Shown piece after piece: positions 9,604 through 19,613 of a stretch of DNA of 64,000 bases. Below the pieces are notes generated by a model that made no database searches, was not told where the DNA came from, and worked only from the letters and a program-made list of their open reading frames with translations. Every line of letters begins with the position of its first letter. The stretch's first letter is position 1. The position numbers and the translations under genes were made by a program. The DNA is from Caviibacter abscessus (GTDB lineage Bacteria; Fusobacteriota; Fusobacteriia; Fusobacteriales; Leptotrichiaceae), in NCBI RefSeq assembly GCF_001517835.1, contig NZ_LOQG01000039.1:20305-84304 (forward strand). The letters run 5' to 3'.

Positions 9604-9737
9604 TGACAAATTCCTAATACTTTCACATTGGATTTGTATGTTGTAAAAATTTGGATTGATGTATTTGACACAATTATATACGATACCTACAATACGTAAA
9701 ATATTTTGTATTAAAAGCCTATTTATTGAACAAAAAA

Positions 9738-9764
9738 TCACCCAAAGAATTGTTCTTCAGGTGA
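9738..9764 (-). terminator. Intrinsic terminator downstream of guaA
   Basis: On the minus strand TCACC-TG-AAGAA, loop CAA, TTCTT-TG-GGTGA, followed by TTTTTTG. It lies about 70 bases after the guaA stop. Confidence 0.6.
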
Positions 9765-9834
9765 TATATTTCTAAAATTTGCAAGCATATAACTCATAAA
9801 ACGTCTATTTATAAGGCTTTGGAGTCTATTTGCT

Positions 9835-11376
9835 CTACTCATACTCAATAGTACTCGCTGGTTTACTACTAATATCATAAACAGCTCTATTTATTCCACT
9901 TACTTCATTTACTATTCTATTTGATACTTTTTCTAAAAATTCATAAGGTAAATGTGCCCAAGTTGCAGTCATGAAATCTTCCGTAACAACGGCTCTAATA
10001 CTTGCTATATATTCATAAGTTCTTTTATCTCCCATTACTCCTACAGATTTCACAGGAAATAATGCAACAAATGCTTGTGATACTTTGTCATAAAGACCAT
10101 CTGCGATTAATTCATCTATAAAAATATTGTCTGCATCTTGAAGTATTTGAACCTTTTCCTTTGTAACTTCTTCAAGTACTCTAATTCCAAGTCCAGGTCC
10201 AGGGAAAGGGTGTCTATTGATACTTTCAATAGGCATACCAAGTTTTATACCAAGTTTTCTAACTTCATCTTTAAACAATTCTCTTAAAGGTTCCAATATT
10301 TTAAATTCAAGGTCTTCAGGAAGTCCTCCTACATTATGATGCGATTTTATAGTATGAGATGGTCCTTTAACAGATTGTGATTCAATAACATCAGGATATA
10401 TAGTTCCTTGTGCTAAGAACTCAATTTTGCCATCTGTTTTTAATTTTCTTTGCTCATCTCTAAATACTTCAACAAATTCACGTCCGATAATTTTTCTTTT
10501 TTGTTCAGGCTCCGTAATACCTTTTAACTTATCTAAAAATCTATCTTTAGCATCTACAAAAACTATATTCATATTATAGAATGTTCCATACAATTCTTTA
10601 ACTTTTTTTGCTTCGTCTTTTCTTAAAAGCCCTGTGTCAACAAAAACACAAGTTAAATTTTCACCTATTGCCTTATTAATTAAAACAGCTGCAACTGATG
10701 AATCAACTCCACCTGAAAGTCCTAACATTACTTTTTTATTTCCAACTATTTCTCTAATTTGTTTTATTTTTTCTTCTATAAAATTATCCATTTTCCAGTT
10801 TTGAGTACATTTACAAATTTCAAATAAAAAATTTGAAATCATTTTCATACCTTGTTCAGAATGATATACTTCTGGATGAAATTGCAACGCATAAACTCCT
10901 TTATCATTTGTAACAGCAGCATTTGAAGATGAAGTTTTTGCTATTTGTCTATATCCACAAGCCATTTTTGTAATATGATCTCCATGACTCATCCATATAT
11001 TCGAAAATTTATTAACACCTAAAAATAGAGGGCATGTTTCATCAATTACTTCAAGTACAGCTTTACCAAATTCTCTTTTATCTGCTTTTTCAACTGTTCC
11101 TCCATTTAAATGAGTAATTAATTGCATACCGTAACATATTCCTAAAATTGGTATACTCATATCAAATATTCTTTTGTCAATAGTAGGAGAATTTTCTTCG
11201 TAAACTGATGCAGGTCCACCTGATAAAATTATACCCTTTACATTTTCTTTTATATCTTCAATTTTAATTTTTTCTACAAGCTCACAATATACTTGTAATT
11301 CTCTTATTCTTCTTGCTATAAGTTGACTGTACTGTGAACCAAAATCAACAATTAAAATTTTATCTCTATTTTCCAC
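9835..11376 (-). CDS. guaA: GMP synthase (glutamine-hydrolysing)
   Basis: 513 residues, the usual length. It converts XMP, ATP and glutamine to GMP in the cytoplasm. The N-terminal class I amidotransferase domain shows the nucleophile Cys in ILGICYGMQ and the His-Glu pair in LQFHPEVYHSE. The ATP-pyrophosphatase domain begins with the P-loop LGLSGGVDSSV. The C-terminal dimerisation domain ends with the expected PPGTIEWE-like tail, here KPASTIEYE. It is the last gene of a run starting near asp23, eight bases after the copper ATPase, and is followed by a terminator. Confidence 0.97.
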   Translation of the reverse strand: MENRDKILIVDFGSQYSQLIARRIRELQVYCELVEKIKIEDIKENVKGIILSGGPASVYEENSPTIDKRIFDMSIPILGICYGMQLITHLNGGTVEKADKREFGKAVLEVIDETCPLFLGVNKFSNIWMSHGDHITKMACGYRQIAKTSSSNAAVTNDKGVYALQFHPEVYHSEQGMKMISNFLFEICKCTQNWKMDNFIEEKIKQIREIVGNKKVMLGLSGGVDSSVAAVLINKAIGENLTCVFVDTGLLRKDEAKKVKELYGTFYNMNIVFVDAKDRFLDKLKGITEPEQKRKIIGREFVEVFRDEQRKLKTDGKIEFLAQGTIYPDVIESQSVKGPSHTIKSHHNVGGLPEDLEFKILEPLRELFKDEVRKLGIKLGMPIESINRHPFPGPGLGIRVLEEVTKEKVQILQDADNIFIDELIADGLYDKVSQAFVALFPVKSVGVMGDKRTYEYIASIRAVVTEDFMTATWAHLPYEFLEKVSNRIVNEVSGINRAVYDISSKPASTIEYE

Positions 11377-11384
11377 TTTTCCTC

Positions 11385-13505
11385 CTACAATTTTTTAAAT
11401 TTTAATTTTATTGCATTTAATAGAACTGATATTGAACTAAGCATCATAAATATAGCTGCTAACATTGGTGTTATTTCAAATTTAAAAACTCCTGTTGCAA
11501 TAACAACTCCAAATATATTATATATAAATCCCCAAAATAGATTTTCTTTAATATTTAACATTGTATATTTACTCATCTTAATTAATTTATCTATATCATT
11601 TAAATCATTTTTCATAAGTATTACATCACATGTTTTAAGTGCTATATCCACACCACTTCCAACTGCTATTGAGATATCAGCAACTGTGAATGCGGGAGTA
11701 TCATTTATTCCATCTCCTACCATTGCAACTACTCTATTTTCACCTAATTTTTGCTCAACATATTTGCTTTTTTCATAAGGTAAAACTTGAGCATTAACAT
11801 CTTTAACATTTAATTTATTTGCGATATATTTTGATGTATTTATATTATCACCAGTCAGTATTGAAAACTTAATATCATTTCTTCTTTTTTTATTTATAAA
11901 CTTATATGAAGTTTCTCTTATATCATCAATTAATGTTAAAAGCCCTATTATTTTATTATCATATGCAACAAATATTACCGTTTTTCCTTCATTTGAATAT
12001 TCTAAATATTTATCACTCAAAATTGATATATCTATATTTTTTCTCTTCATAAGAGTTTCATTACCAATAACATAATTATCTGACATTACGCCCATACCAT
12101 TTAATGTTCTTACTTTACATTCTTTTTCTAGTATTTCATAATTTGCTTTTATATATTTAGTTATTGCTTTAGATATAGGATGTTCCACATATTTTTCAAT
12201 ATTATATATATCAACCATATTATTTTTTTCTAATAGTAAAATATCAATAACTTGTGGTGTACCGTTTGTTATAGTTCCTGTTTTATCCATAATTATATCA
12301 GTTATTTTATAGCTTTTTTCAAGAGCTACTCCATCTTTTATCAATATATTATTTTTGGCTAAAACTCCAGCTGAAACAATTATAGATGTCGGTGTTGCAA
12401 GTCCTATTGAACAAGGACACGCAATAACTAATATAGTTACAAAATGATTTATTGCTTTTGAGAAATCTCCTGTAAGTATATACCAATAAACAAAGGTAAT
12501 TACTGCAATGAAAAATATACTTGGAACAAAATAAAGAGAAATTTTATCTATATATTTTGTTATAGGAGGCTTTATTTCTCCTGCAAGCTCAACTATATTA
12601 ATTATTTTAGATATTAATGTATCTTCTCCTACTTTAGTAACTTTTACATTAACATTACCTTCAACTACAATACTTGAGCTTATCACTTCATCTCCAATAT
12701 TTTTTAAAATATATCGGCTTTCTCCTGTAATAACATTTTCATCAAAACTTGCACTACCTGATTCAATAATTCCATCAACAGGTGCTATTTGTCCTGCTTT
12801 TAAAACTAATATATCATCTTTTTTGATATCCTTTGTAAGTATTTTTATTATACTTCCATTTTCTAAAATATAACAAGTTGACGGTATTAAATTTGATAGT
12901 TTAGATATTGTTTCATTAGTATTTTTTTTCAAGTTACTTTCAATTTTCTTGCCTAATAAAACAACAAATATTATTACGCAGACACCTTCAAAGTATAATT
13001 TATGTAAGTCGTTATTAATTAAATTATAAGTACTATATAAATATGATGATATTACTCCAACAGATATCAAGGTATTCATATTAAATTCTATTTTAAAAAT
13101 TTTACTTATACCATCTATTAAAATATATCGTGAAAATATGATTATACTTGTTGTTATTAAAAATTGAATAATTGCATTTCTCATATTAATATGAATATTA
13201 AGATTTATCATATGACCCATTGAAAGTACCATAATAATTACAGTAAAAAAACCTATTATATATAGCTTATTATTATTTTCATCAACCATTCTAGAACTTT
13301 TATCATCAACTAACTCATACCCTATACTTTTTACAATATTTTTTATGTAATCTTCACTATGAATACTATCATCATATTCAACTATAAGTTTTTCAGATAT
13401 AAGATTGACTTTTGCCCTTATTTTATTCTTTTCTAAAATATTTTCAATTTTTGCACTGCAAGCACTGCAAGTCATGTTTTTTATTTTAAAAAATTTTTTT
13501 ATCAT
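11385..13505 (-). CDS. copA: Copper-type P1B ATPase
   Basis: 706 residues, slightly short for the family. One N-terminal heavy-metal domain has the metal motif MTCSACS. The membrane metal site is CPC within VIACPCSIGLATPTS. Catalytic parts: actuator TGES, phosphorylation site DKTGTITNG, the HP locus of P1B enzymes (VEHPISKAI), and the hinge GDGINDTPAF. By family it exports Cu(I) across the inner membrane using ATP. CPC plus a CxxC metal domain favours copper or silver over Zn/Cd. It overlaps the phosphatase gene upstream by 4 bases. No copper regulator gene or copper-responsive operator is visible nearby. Confidence 0.9.
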   Translation of the reverse strand: MIKKFFKIKNMTCSACSAKIENILEKNKIRAKVNLISEKLIVEYDDSIHSEDYIKNIVKSIGYELVDDKSSRMVDENNNKLYIIGFFTVIIMVLSMGHMINLNIHINMRNAIIQFLITTSIIIFSRYILIDGISKIFKIEFNMNTLISVGVISSYLYSTYNLINNDLHKLYFEGVCVIIFVVLLGKKIESNLKKNTNETISKLSNLIPSTCYILENGSIIKILTKDIKKDDILVLKAGQIAPVDGIIESGSASFDENVITGESRYILKNIGDEVISSSIVVEGNVNVKVTKVGEDTLISKIINIVELAGEIKPPITKYIDKISLYFVPSIFFIAVITFVYWYILTGDFSKAINHFVTILVIACPCSIGLATPTSIIVSAGVLAKNNILIKDGVALEKSYKITDIIMDKTGTITNGTPQVIDILLLEKNNMVDIYNIEKYVEHPISKAITKYIKANYEILEKECKVRTLNGMGVMSDNYVIGNETLMKRKNIDISILSDKYLEYSNEGKTVIFVAYDNKIIGLLTLIDDIRETSYKFINKKRRNDIKFSILTGDNINTSKYIANKLNVKDVNAQVLPYEKSKYVEQKLGENRVVAMVGDGINDTPAFTVADISIAVGSGVDIALKTCDVILMKNDLNDIDKLIKMSKYTMLNIKENLFWGFIYNIFGVVIATGVFKFEITPMLAAIFMMLSSISVLLNAIKLKFKKL

Positions 13506-14917
13506 TTTTCCCTTTCTATAACTAATAAAGTTAAGTCATCAATTACAGTATAGTCTTTTGTACTTTTTTCAATTTCATAAATATTTGCATTTGTATCTAT
13601 AATTTCACGTTTTAATTTATCTATACCATAAAAATTTCCATTTTTATCTTGTGCTTCAGTTATACCATCAGTATAAAGAATAATTTTTGAGTTATTATAA
13701 AAATCAAGTTGTTTTTCTTCAAATACTATCATATCTTTAAACATTTTTTTTGAAAAAACTCCAAGTATTTGACCACATGTTTCAAGTTCTTCTACAGAAT
13801 TATCTTTAAAATAAAGTGCTGGTTCTTGAGAGGATCTACAATAACTAACCTTGTTTAAATTTGTGTCAATTATTAAATAAAACACAGAAACAAATTTCCC
13901 TTTTGGAAATACTTCAATTATTTTTTCATTTAAAATTTCTAAAAATTCATTTGTTTTATCATATTTATGTATTTCTGATTTAATAACCATATTTAACATT
14001 GATGATAATAGTGCTGCCGGTATACCATGTCCTGCAATATCTGCAAATAATACTCCTATTCTATCATTATCAAGTTTTATAATATCTAAAAAATCTCCTC
14101 CTATATCTTGAGAAGGTTTAAAAATATATGATATTTTATAACCGTTAAACTCAACATTTTTGGGCGGTAATATACTTTGCTGAATATCTCTTGCTAATTT
14201 TAATTCTTTATTAAGGTTTTTATATAAATTTTTTATTTTATTATTAAGACTGTTATTTTCTAAATATAAATTAGTTTGAATTGCAAGTTTTTTTATTATC
14301 TTTAATAATTCTTCTTTATTAATAGGTTTTTCAATTATGCTATCAACACCAATATCTACTGTTTTAATTGCAGCTTCAGTTGATTTTGCACTTACAAGAA
14401 GTATGATATTTGTATGTGAATTTTTATTTTTTATTTTTATAATTTCATTTATTTTTTCTTGTTTATATGAATCATAATCTATTATGTATATATCTGTTGA
14501 TTTACTATCATGTTCCTTATTTAAAAAGTTTGCTTCTCTTCTTTCCTTAATTCTAAAACCATTATTCATAAGCATATCTTTTAGTAAATTTCTCATGTAT
14601 TCATTGTTCATATACATTTTAACTTCAAAATTTGTATATATTCTCATATTAATAAATTCATTATAATCTTTAAAAATTTTAAAATATTTTTTAAAGTCAG
14701 TTAATATATGAGAGTTTTTTTCATTTTGTATAAAAAAAATAAGTTCAAATGAATTTTTTATAGAATATCTATAAAGTTTTAACATATAATTTAAGAAAGA
14801 AGGATTTATTTCTAAATCCTCTAAATCTAAAATTATTCTATCAAATTTTTCACTTAAATTTATAATTTCATTATATGTTTTATTAAAATCTACAAATTTA
14901 ATTATTTGTTCTTCCAT
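13502..14917 (-). CDS. STAS - receiver-like - PP2C (SpoIIE/RsbU) serine phosphatase
   Basis: 471 residues. The last 230 are a PPM/SpoIIE phosphatase: RDIQQSILPP, the metal Asp in GGDFLDII, FADIAGHGIPAALLSS, and LYTDGITEAQ. Residues about 93-212 look like a receiver domain: DYD as the phospho-acceptor strand, LVSAKS, and IIEKPI with the conserved Lys. However, the acidic pair at its start is replaced (MYMNNEYMR). The first 90 residues resemble a STAS anti-sigma-antagonist fold (LDLEDLEINPSFLNYML, FKIFKDYNEFI). Such phosphatases normally reactivate a STAS partner in stress partner-switching; here both may sit in one chain. It is 14 bases after nusB and overlaps copA. No kinase partner is seen nearby. 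Confidence 0.8.
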   Translation of the reverse strand: MEEQIIKFVDFNKTYNEIINLSEKFDRIILDLEDLEINPSFLNYMLKLYRYSIKNSFELIFFIQNEKNSHILTDFKKYFKIFKDYNEFINMRIYTNFEVKMYMNNEYMRNLLKDMLMNNGFRIKERREANFLNKEHDSKSTDIYIIDYDSYKQEKINEIIKIKNKNSHTNIILLVSAKSTEAAIKTVDIGVDSIIEKPINKEELLKIIKKLAIQTNLYLENNSLNNKIKNLYKNLNKELKLARDIQQSILPPKNVEFNGYKISYIFKPSQDIGGDFLDIIKLDNDRIGVLFADIAGHGIPAALLSSMLNMVIKSEIHKYDKTNEFLEILNEKIIEVFPKGKFVSVFYLIIDTNLNKVSYCRSSQEPALYFKDNSVEELETCGQILGVFSKKMFKDMIVFEEKQLDFYNNSKIILYTDGITEAQDKNGNFYGIDKLKREIIDTNANIYEIEKSTKDYTVIDDLTLLVIEREK

Positions 14918-14931
14918 AACATTTTGATCCT

Positions 14932-15324
14932 TTAATTATTCACCAGTCCTGCCAGTATACCGTTTATAAAATCTTTACTCTTTAAATCTCCATATACTTT
15001 TGCAATTTCAATTGCTTCATTTATAACTATTTCATGCCCAGTGTCTTCAATTATTATCTCAAAAAATGACATTTTCAGAAGAACTTTTTCAACTATTGCA
15101 AGACGCTCAAAAGTCCAACCATTTAATTTTTCTTTTATTTTCTCTATAACAATTTTTTCATTTTCAATATATTTTCTTATATATTTTATAAAAAACTCTT
15201 GTTTACTTTCTGATAAACTATGACTACTTAAAAATTGATTTATTCTTTCATCAATATTAACTTCAATAAGTTCTCTTTCAAATAAAATCTTAAATATTTC
15301 TTTTCTTAGTGTTCTTTGTTCCAT
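14932..15324 (-). CDS. nusB: Transcription antitermination factor NusB
   Basis: 130 residues, an all-helical protein of NusB length. Family features include the N-terminal RTLRKEIFKILFE helix and the C-terminal KVYGDLKSKDFINGILAGL block. It binds boxA RNA with NusE in rRNA antitermination complexes. It lies ten bases after amaP and is followed closely by the phosphatase gene. The asp23-amaP-nusB order is common in Firmicutes-like genomes, which supports the calls of all three. Confidence 0.92.
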   Translation of the reverse strand: MEQRTLRKEIFKILFERELIEVNIDERINQFLSSHSLSESKQEFFIKYIRKYIENEKIVIEKIKEKLNGWTFERLAIVEKVLLKMSFFEIIIEDTGHEIVINEAIEIAKVYGDLKSKDFINGILAGLVNN

Positions 15325-15334
15325 ATTTCACCTC

Positions 15335-15925
15335 TTAAAGTATAACAGAATCTACGGTAATATCTTCTCCTATTACTTCTGTGTTTGATATATTTGTTGT
15401 TTCAATTACTTTTTCAGGATTAATTTTAGATACCTTAAGATTTATTCTATTAGGTTTAATTCCTGTCATTTTTTGAACATATTCGCCTAAATCTTCTTTT
15501 ATTTTACCTAATTTTTCATTTAAATCTTCTACAGTATAGCATTCTAACACAGCAATAATATTAACACTTCCAAATCCGCTGTAAACTTTTAATTTTGCAT
15601 ATCTAATTATTTCTTTATTTTCTAAGAAATTTTTTGATAATGTTTCTACAGTATTCATTGTTATTTCAACAAAACCATTTTCATTTCTTACTTTAATGCT
15701 TCCTGGTTTTTTAAATAATTTTTCAAGTAATGAAAGTACTAACAATGAAATATATGTAACTATTGATACAAAAATAATTATTTGCCCTAATTTTTCATTA
15801 GAAAATATAGCAAGTTTTGTAAGTATCGTTGACACTAAAATAGGATTTACTACAATAAAATATAAAGTTGATAAAAGCCCTATTATTAACATGATGTTTA
15901 TAATATATAAAATTACTAAAAACAT
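15335..15925 (-). CDS. amaP: Alkaline shock response membrane anchor protein (AmaP-like)
   Basis: 196 residues. Two N-terminal membrane segments (about 2-28 and 48-68) are followed by a cytoplasmic domain related to Asp23 (IKVRNENGFVEITMNTVE, KVYSGFGSVNIIAVLECY). In the family this protein tethers Asp23 to the cell membrane. It sits two bases downstream of the Asp23-family gene and ten upstream of nusB. The charged tail after residue 170 is variable in the family. Confidence 0.8.
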   Translation of the reverse strand: MFLVILYIINIMLIIGLLSTLYFIVVNPILVSTILTKLAIFSNEKLGQIIIFVSIVTYISLLVLSLLEKLFKKPGSIKVRNENGFVEITMNTVETLSKNFLENKEIIRYAKLKVYSGFGSVNIIAVLECYTVEDLNEKLGKIKEDLGEYVQKMTGIKPNRINLKVSKINPEKVIETTNISNTEVIGEDITVDSVIL

Positions 15926-15927
15926 TA

Positions 15928-16272
15928 TTATTCCTCTCTTTCTTTAACAACTTGTTCTATTGTAACATTTATTTCTCTAACATTAATTTCTGTAAATTCT
16001 TTTATTTTTTCCGCAACTTGTCTTTGCACTACTTCTGCTACTTTTCTTATTTCACAGCCATATGCAACAGCTATTGATAAGTCAACTACACACTCAGTTT
16101 CTCCCATTTCAACTTCTAAATTTCTTTTATCTGTTCCTTTTAGAAAGCTAACTATCTCATTTTTACCTGTTTGTGTTGATATACCTTTAACGTTTTCTAT
16201 TTCCTTTAAAGTTTCTATTACTATGTCTTTTATAACATTTGGTGATATTATTATATTTCCTAAAAATTCCAT
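15928..16272 (-). CDS. Asp23/Gls24-family envelope stress response protein
   Basis: 114 residues. The pattern GNIIISPNVIKDIVIETLKE ... VVDLSIAVAYGCEIRKVAEVVQ ... INVREINVTIEQVV is typical of Asp23/Gls24 (DUF322). Family knowledge: membrane-associated stress proteins, anchored by AmaP, which is the next gene. GGGAG ribosome site. An extended -10 promoter lies just upstream (16301-16309), so this gene probably starts the transcript that runs through amaP, nusB and beyond. Confidence 0.88.
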   Translation of the reverse strand: MEFLGNIIISPNVIKDIVIETLKEIENVKGISTQTGKNEIVSFLKGTDKRNLEVEMGETECVVDLSIAVAYGCEIRKVAEVVQRQVAEKIKEFTEINVREINVTIEQVVKEREE

Positions 16273-16300
16273 ATTTAATCTCCCTTTAAGCTTTTCATTT

Positions 16301-16309
16301 ATTATATCA
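16301..16309 (-). promoter_or_regulatory. Extended -10 promoter element upstream of asp23-amaP-nusB
   Basis: The minus strand reads TGATATAAT just past the dnaE stop, about 30 bases before the Asp23 start. The -35 region is weak, as usual with an extended -10. The same TGATATAAT word stands before the DUF62 gene and tuf in this window. Confidence 0.5.
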
Positions 16310-16315
16310 TAAGTT

Positions 16316-19300
16316 TTAATTTTTTTTAATATTTACACGACTTAGATTTTTTATATATACGTTAATATTTTTAGAATTAACTATTAAAATCAATGTTTTT
16401 ATAAAGTCATTGCTTAACTTCGCATATATTTTATTATTCATTTTTAATCTTTGTTTTTGTTTATAGAAATTAACTAACGAAAATCCACCTTGTTTAAATT
16501 GAGACTTTAATTTTTGTTTATTTTCATCACTTAAATCATCAATTAAAATATTTATACTTGTATTTTTTAAATTGGAAACTTCATCTATTGTAACTATATC
16601 TTTTATTACATCATTATATACTTCAAATAAGCATATTTTATTTTTTAAATTAATATTTTGTATTTTTTCATATAAATTTGAAAATATTATATATTTTTTT
16701 ATTTCCCCATTTTCATCTATAGTTAATTTTAGCATTTTTTCTTTTCTACGTGTCAAACTAATTTCAGAAGATAATACCAATCCCACTCTCAAATTATCTT
16801 CTAAACGTAATATAGATAAAATATCACTACTCTCTTTTTTTAAGTCAATTGAAAGTAATAAACCTATACTTTCCATTTCTTTTTCTATTAATTCATCCTC
16901 ATTATATTCATCTATAAATTTATTTTCATATTTAAGTAAATTTTCTGTATTAGTTAAAAATAGACTTCTACCCACATTAATTTCATTATCATATTTTGTA
17001 TAAGCAATGTCATATATTTCTTGTGAATAAATAAATATCTCTTTTCTACTTAAATTAAATTCATCAAACGCTCCTGAAAGTGCTAATACTTCAATATGTT
17101 TTTTATTAAGATCGTATTTTATCATTCTATAACAAAAATCATTTATATTTTTAAATTCTCCATTTATGTCTCTTTCTGTTTCTATTGATTTTGCTATATT
17201 TTCACTAATACCTTTTATTGAATAAATTCCATAAATTACATTATCATTATATACCTTAAAATAACAATTTGATTTATTTACGCTAGGTTTTAATATTTGG
17301 TGCTTATATTTTTTTAATTCTATCTCATATTTTCTTAATTTCTTATAATCATTTATATCACTATTTAATAATGAACATATATATTCCAATGTATAATTTG
17401 TTTTTAAATATGCTGTATAATAGCATAACATTGAATAAGGTATGGTATGTGATTTATTAAAACCGTAACCTCCAAAACTTTCAATCATTGAATAAAGATT
17501 TATTACTTTTTGCTTATCATACCCTTTGGATATTGCTTTTGATACAAATTGATCCTTATGTAGTTTTAATATTTCAATTTTTTTCTTACTTATTGCTTTT
17601 CTTAAATCATCTGCCTCAAGCAAAGTATATCCTGCAATAATGCTTGCAATTTTCATTATTTGTTCTTGATATATTATTACTCCATAAGTATCCTTTAATA
17701 TTTCCTCAAGTTCAGGAAAAATATAGTCTATATTTTCACTATGTTTTCTTTTAATTGCTTCATATGTCATACCACTATTTAATGGTCCCGGTCTATATAA
17801 AGCAAGTATTGCCGAAATATCCAAAAAATTTTCAACTTTAAACTTTGTTATTAAATCTACCATCCCTGGTGATTCGGATTGAAATACTCCTAAAGTATTA
17901 CCTGTATTAAACATTTCAAAAGTTTTTTTATCATTTAAATCAATATCTGATAATTTAATTTTTACTGCATTTATTGTTTGTTTTATAACCTCTAAGTTCT
18001 TAAGTGCTAAAAGGTCAATTTTAAGTAACCCTAAATATTCCAATTCTTCCATCTGATACTGAGTTACATTAATATTTAACTTATCATCTCTATATGTTGG
18101 AACTTCATCAATTAATGGATATTTTGATATAACTACTCCTGATGGATGTATAGAACTATGTCTTACATTACCCTCTAATTTTTCAAGTGCTTGCTTTATA
18201 ACCCTGCTACTATTTCCTAAAACTCTTTCTAAATCTTTTTGTAATTGCTTTTCTTGAAGTCTTGAAAAAACTATTATATTTGAAACATATTCCATACCAT
18301 ATTTTTGCATTAAATAATGAACTACTTCATCTCTTCTACTAGGTTCAAAATCTATGTCTATATCTGGCATTGATTTTCTACCAGAATTTAAAAATCTTTC
18401 AAAAATTAATCCATATTTTATAGGGTCGACTTTTGTTATATCTAATGTATATGAAACTATACTTCCTGAAGCAGAACCCCTACCTGGACCTATTAATATA
18501 TCATTTTCATTCGCGTATTTAACTATGTCTGAAACAATTATAAAGTAACCATTAAATCCCATATTATCAATGACTGATAATTCATATTCGATACGATTTA
18601 TTACTTCATCTGATAAATTTTTATATTTAATCTTAGCCCCATTATAAACCAAGTCTCTTAAGTATTCTTTTTCACTTACATCTAATTTTAATTTAGGAAA
18701 TTTAAATTCAATTTGTGGCATTTCTAATTTGCATATTTCAGATATTTTTTCCGTATTTAAAATACCTTGATTTACAAACTCTAAATCTTCTTCTTTAAAA
18801 CTTTTTATTATTTGCTCTGTTGTTTTTAAATATAAGTCATTATATGGATAAGCTTTTTTTACTCTATCAATACTAACATTTTCCTTTATTGCACTTACTA
18901 TTTTTTGAAGGTAAAAGTCATTACTATCAGCATAATATACATCATTTGTTATTACATAGGGCACCTTTAATTCCTTTACTATTTGTATGTACTTATCTAA
19001 ATGCCTTTTCTTTATTTCAAATGCAGGTATTTCCACATAAAAATTTTGAAATATTTGAGAATATTTCATAATTATTTTTCTTGCATAATCATATTCCATC
19101 TCAACTATGGCTTTTAGTATTTCTGAATTTACTCCACCAGTTATGCAAACTAAATTACTGCTGTTTTTTTGTATTTCCTGTATATCTATTATAGGTCTTC
19201 CACTAACATATCTTGAATAAGAAAGTGTACTTAATTTCACTAATTTCTTATATCCTTCATATCCTATTGCATAAACATTTATACTATATTCACCTTCAAT

Positions 19301-19516
19301 AAATAAGCCATATGAGAAAAGTTCTAGACCAATTACAGGTGATATATTATTTTTTTTGCAAGAATTATAGAATTTTATAGCAGAAAACATTGAAGTATCT
19401 GTTATCCCTAGATACTTTGAGTTATTTAATTTGGCTTTTTGTATATATGTATCTACAGTACTTACACCTTCAAGTAAACTGTAATCCGTATGTAATTTAA
19501 GATTTACAAATTCCAT
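16316..19516 (-). CDS. dnaE: DNA polymerase III alpha subunit (DnaE type)
   Basis: 1066 residues, a normal DnaE length and without the PolC exonuclease insertion. The PHP domain opens the protein (FVNLKLHTDYSLLEG). The polymerase catalytic acids are in PDIDIDFEPSRR near residue 387. The palm/fingers region shows GPGRGSASGSIVSY and HPSGVVIS, and the thumb region YGFNKSHTIPYS. The C-terminal region carries the helix-hairpin-helix and OB parts. It is the replicative polymerase subunit in the cytoplasm. Its start is preceded by a clear promoter, and asp23 follows. Confidence 0.96.
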   Translation of the reverse strand: MEFVNLKLHTDYSLLEGVSTVDTYIQKAKLNNSKYLGITDTSMFSAIKFYNSCKKNNISPVIGLELFSYGLFIEGEYSINVYAIGYEGYKKLVKLSTLSYSRYVSGRPIIDIQEIQKNSSNLVCITGGVNSEILKAIVEMEYDYARKIIMKYSQIFQNFYVEIPAFEIKKRHLDKYIQIVKELKVPYVITNDVYYADSNDFYLQKIVSAIKENVSIDRVKKAYPYNDLYLKTTEQIIKSFKEEDLEFVNQGILNTEKISEICKLEMPQIEFKFPKLKLDVSEKEYLRDLVYNGAKIKYKNLSDEVINRIEYELSVIDNMGFNGYFIIVSDIVKYANENDILIGPGRGSASGSIVSYTLDITKVDPIKYGLIFERFLNSGRKSMPDIDIDFEPSRRDEVVHYLMQKYGMEYVSNIIVFSRLQEKQLQKDLERVLGNSSRVIKQALEKLEGNVRHSSIHPSGVVISKYPLIDEVPTYRDDKLNINVTQYQMEELEYLGLLKIDLLALKNLEVIKQTINAVKIKLSDIDLNDKKTFEMFNTGNTLGVFQSESPGMVDLITKFKVENFLDISAILALYRPGPLNSGMTYEAIKRKHSENIDYIFPELEEILKDTYGVIIYQEQIMKIASIIAGYTLLEADDLRKAISKKKIEILKLHKDQFVSKAISKGYDKQKVINLYSMIESFGGYGFNKSHTIPYSMLCYYTAYLKTNYTLEYICSLLNSDINDYKKLRKYEIELKKYKHQILKPSVNKSNCYFKVYNDNVIYGIYSIKGISENIAKSIETERDINGEFKNINDFCYRMIKYDLNKKHIEVLALSGAFDEFNLSRKEIFIYSQEIYDIAYTKYDNEINVGRSLFLTNTENLLKYENKFIDEYNEDELIEKEMESIGLLLSIDLKKESSDILSILRLEDNLRVGLVLSSEISLTRRKEKMLKLTIDENGEIKKYIIFSNLYEKIQNINLKNKICLFEVYNDVIKDIVTIDEVSNLKNTSINILIDDLSDENKQKLKSQFKQGGFSLVNFYKQKQRLKMNNKIYAKLSNDFIKTLILIVNSKNINVYIKNLSRVNIKKN

Positions 19517-19548
19517 AACTTCTTACCACCTATTTATCGTTTATTTTT

Positions 19549-19577
19549 ATTATACTTTATTTACTTTCAATTAGCAA
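19549..19577 (-). promoter_or_regulatory. Promoter of dnaE
   Basis: Minus strand: TTGCTA, 17-base spacer, TATAAT, ending about 33 bases before the dnaE ATG. Confidence 0.65.
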
Positions 19578-19586
19578 ATTTAAAAA

Positions 19587-19608
19587 GGTAAATCATAAGC
19601 GATTTACC
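19587..19608 (-). terminator. Intrinsic terminator after the ECF/HAD/CPBP run
   Basis: Minus strand: GGTAAATC, loop GCTTAT, GATTTACC, followed by TTTTTAAATTT. It lies five bases after the CPBP-type gene. Confidence 0.8.
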
Positions 19609-19613
19609 ATTAT

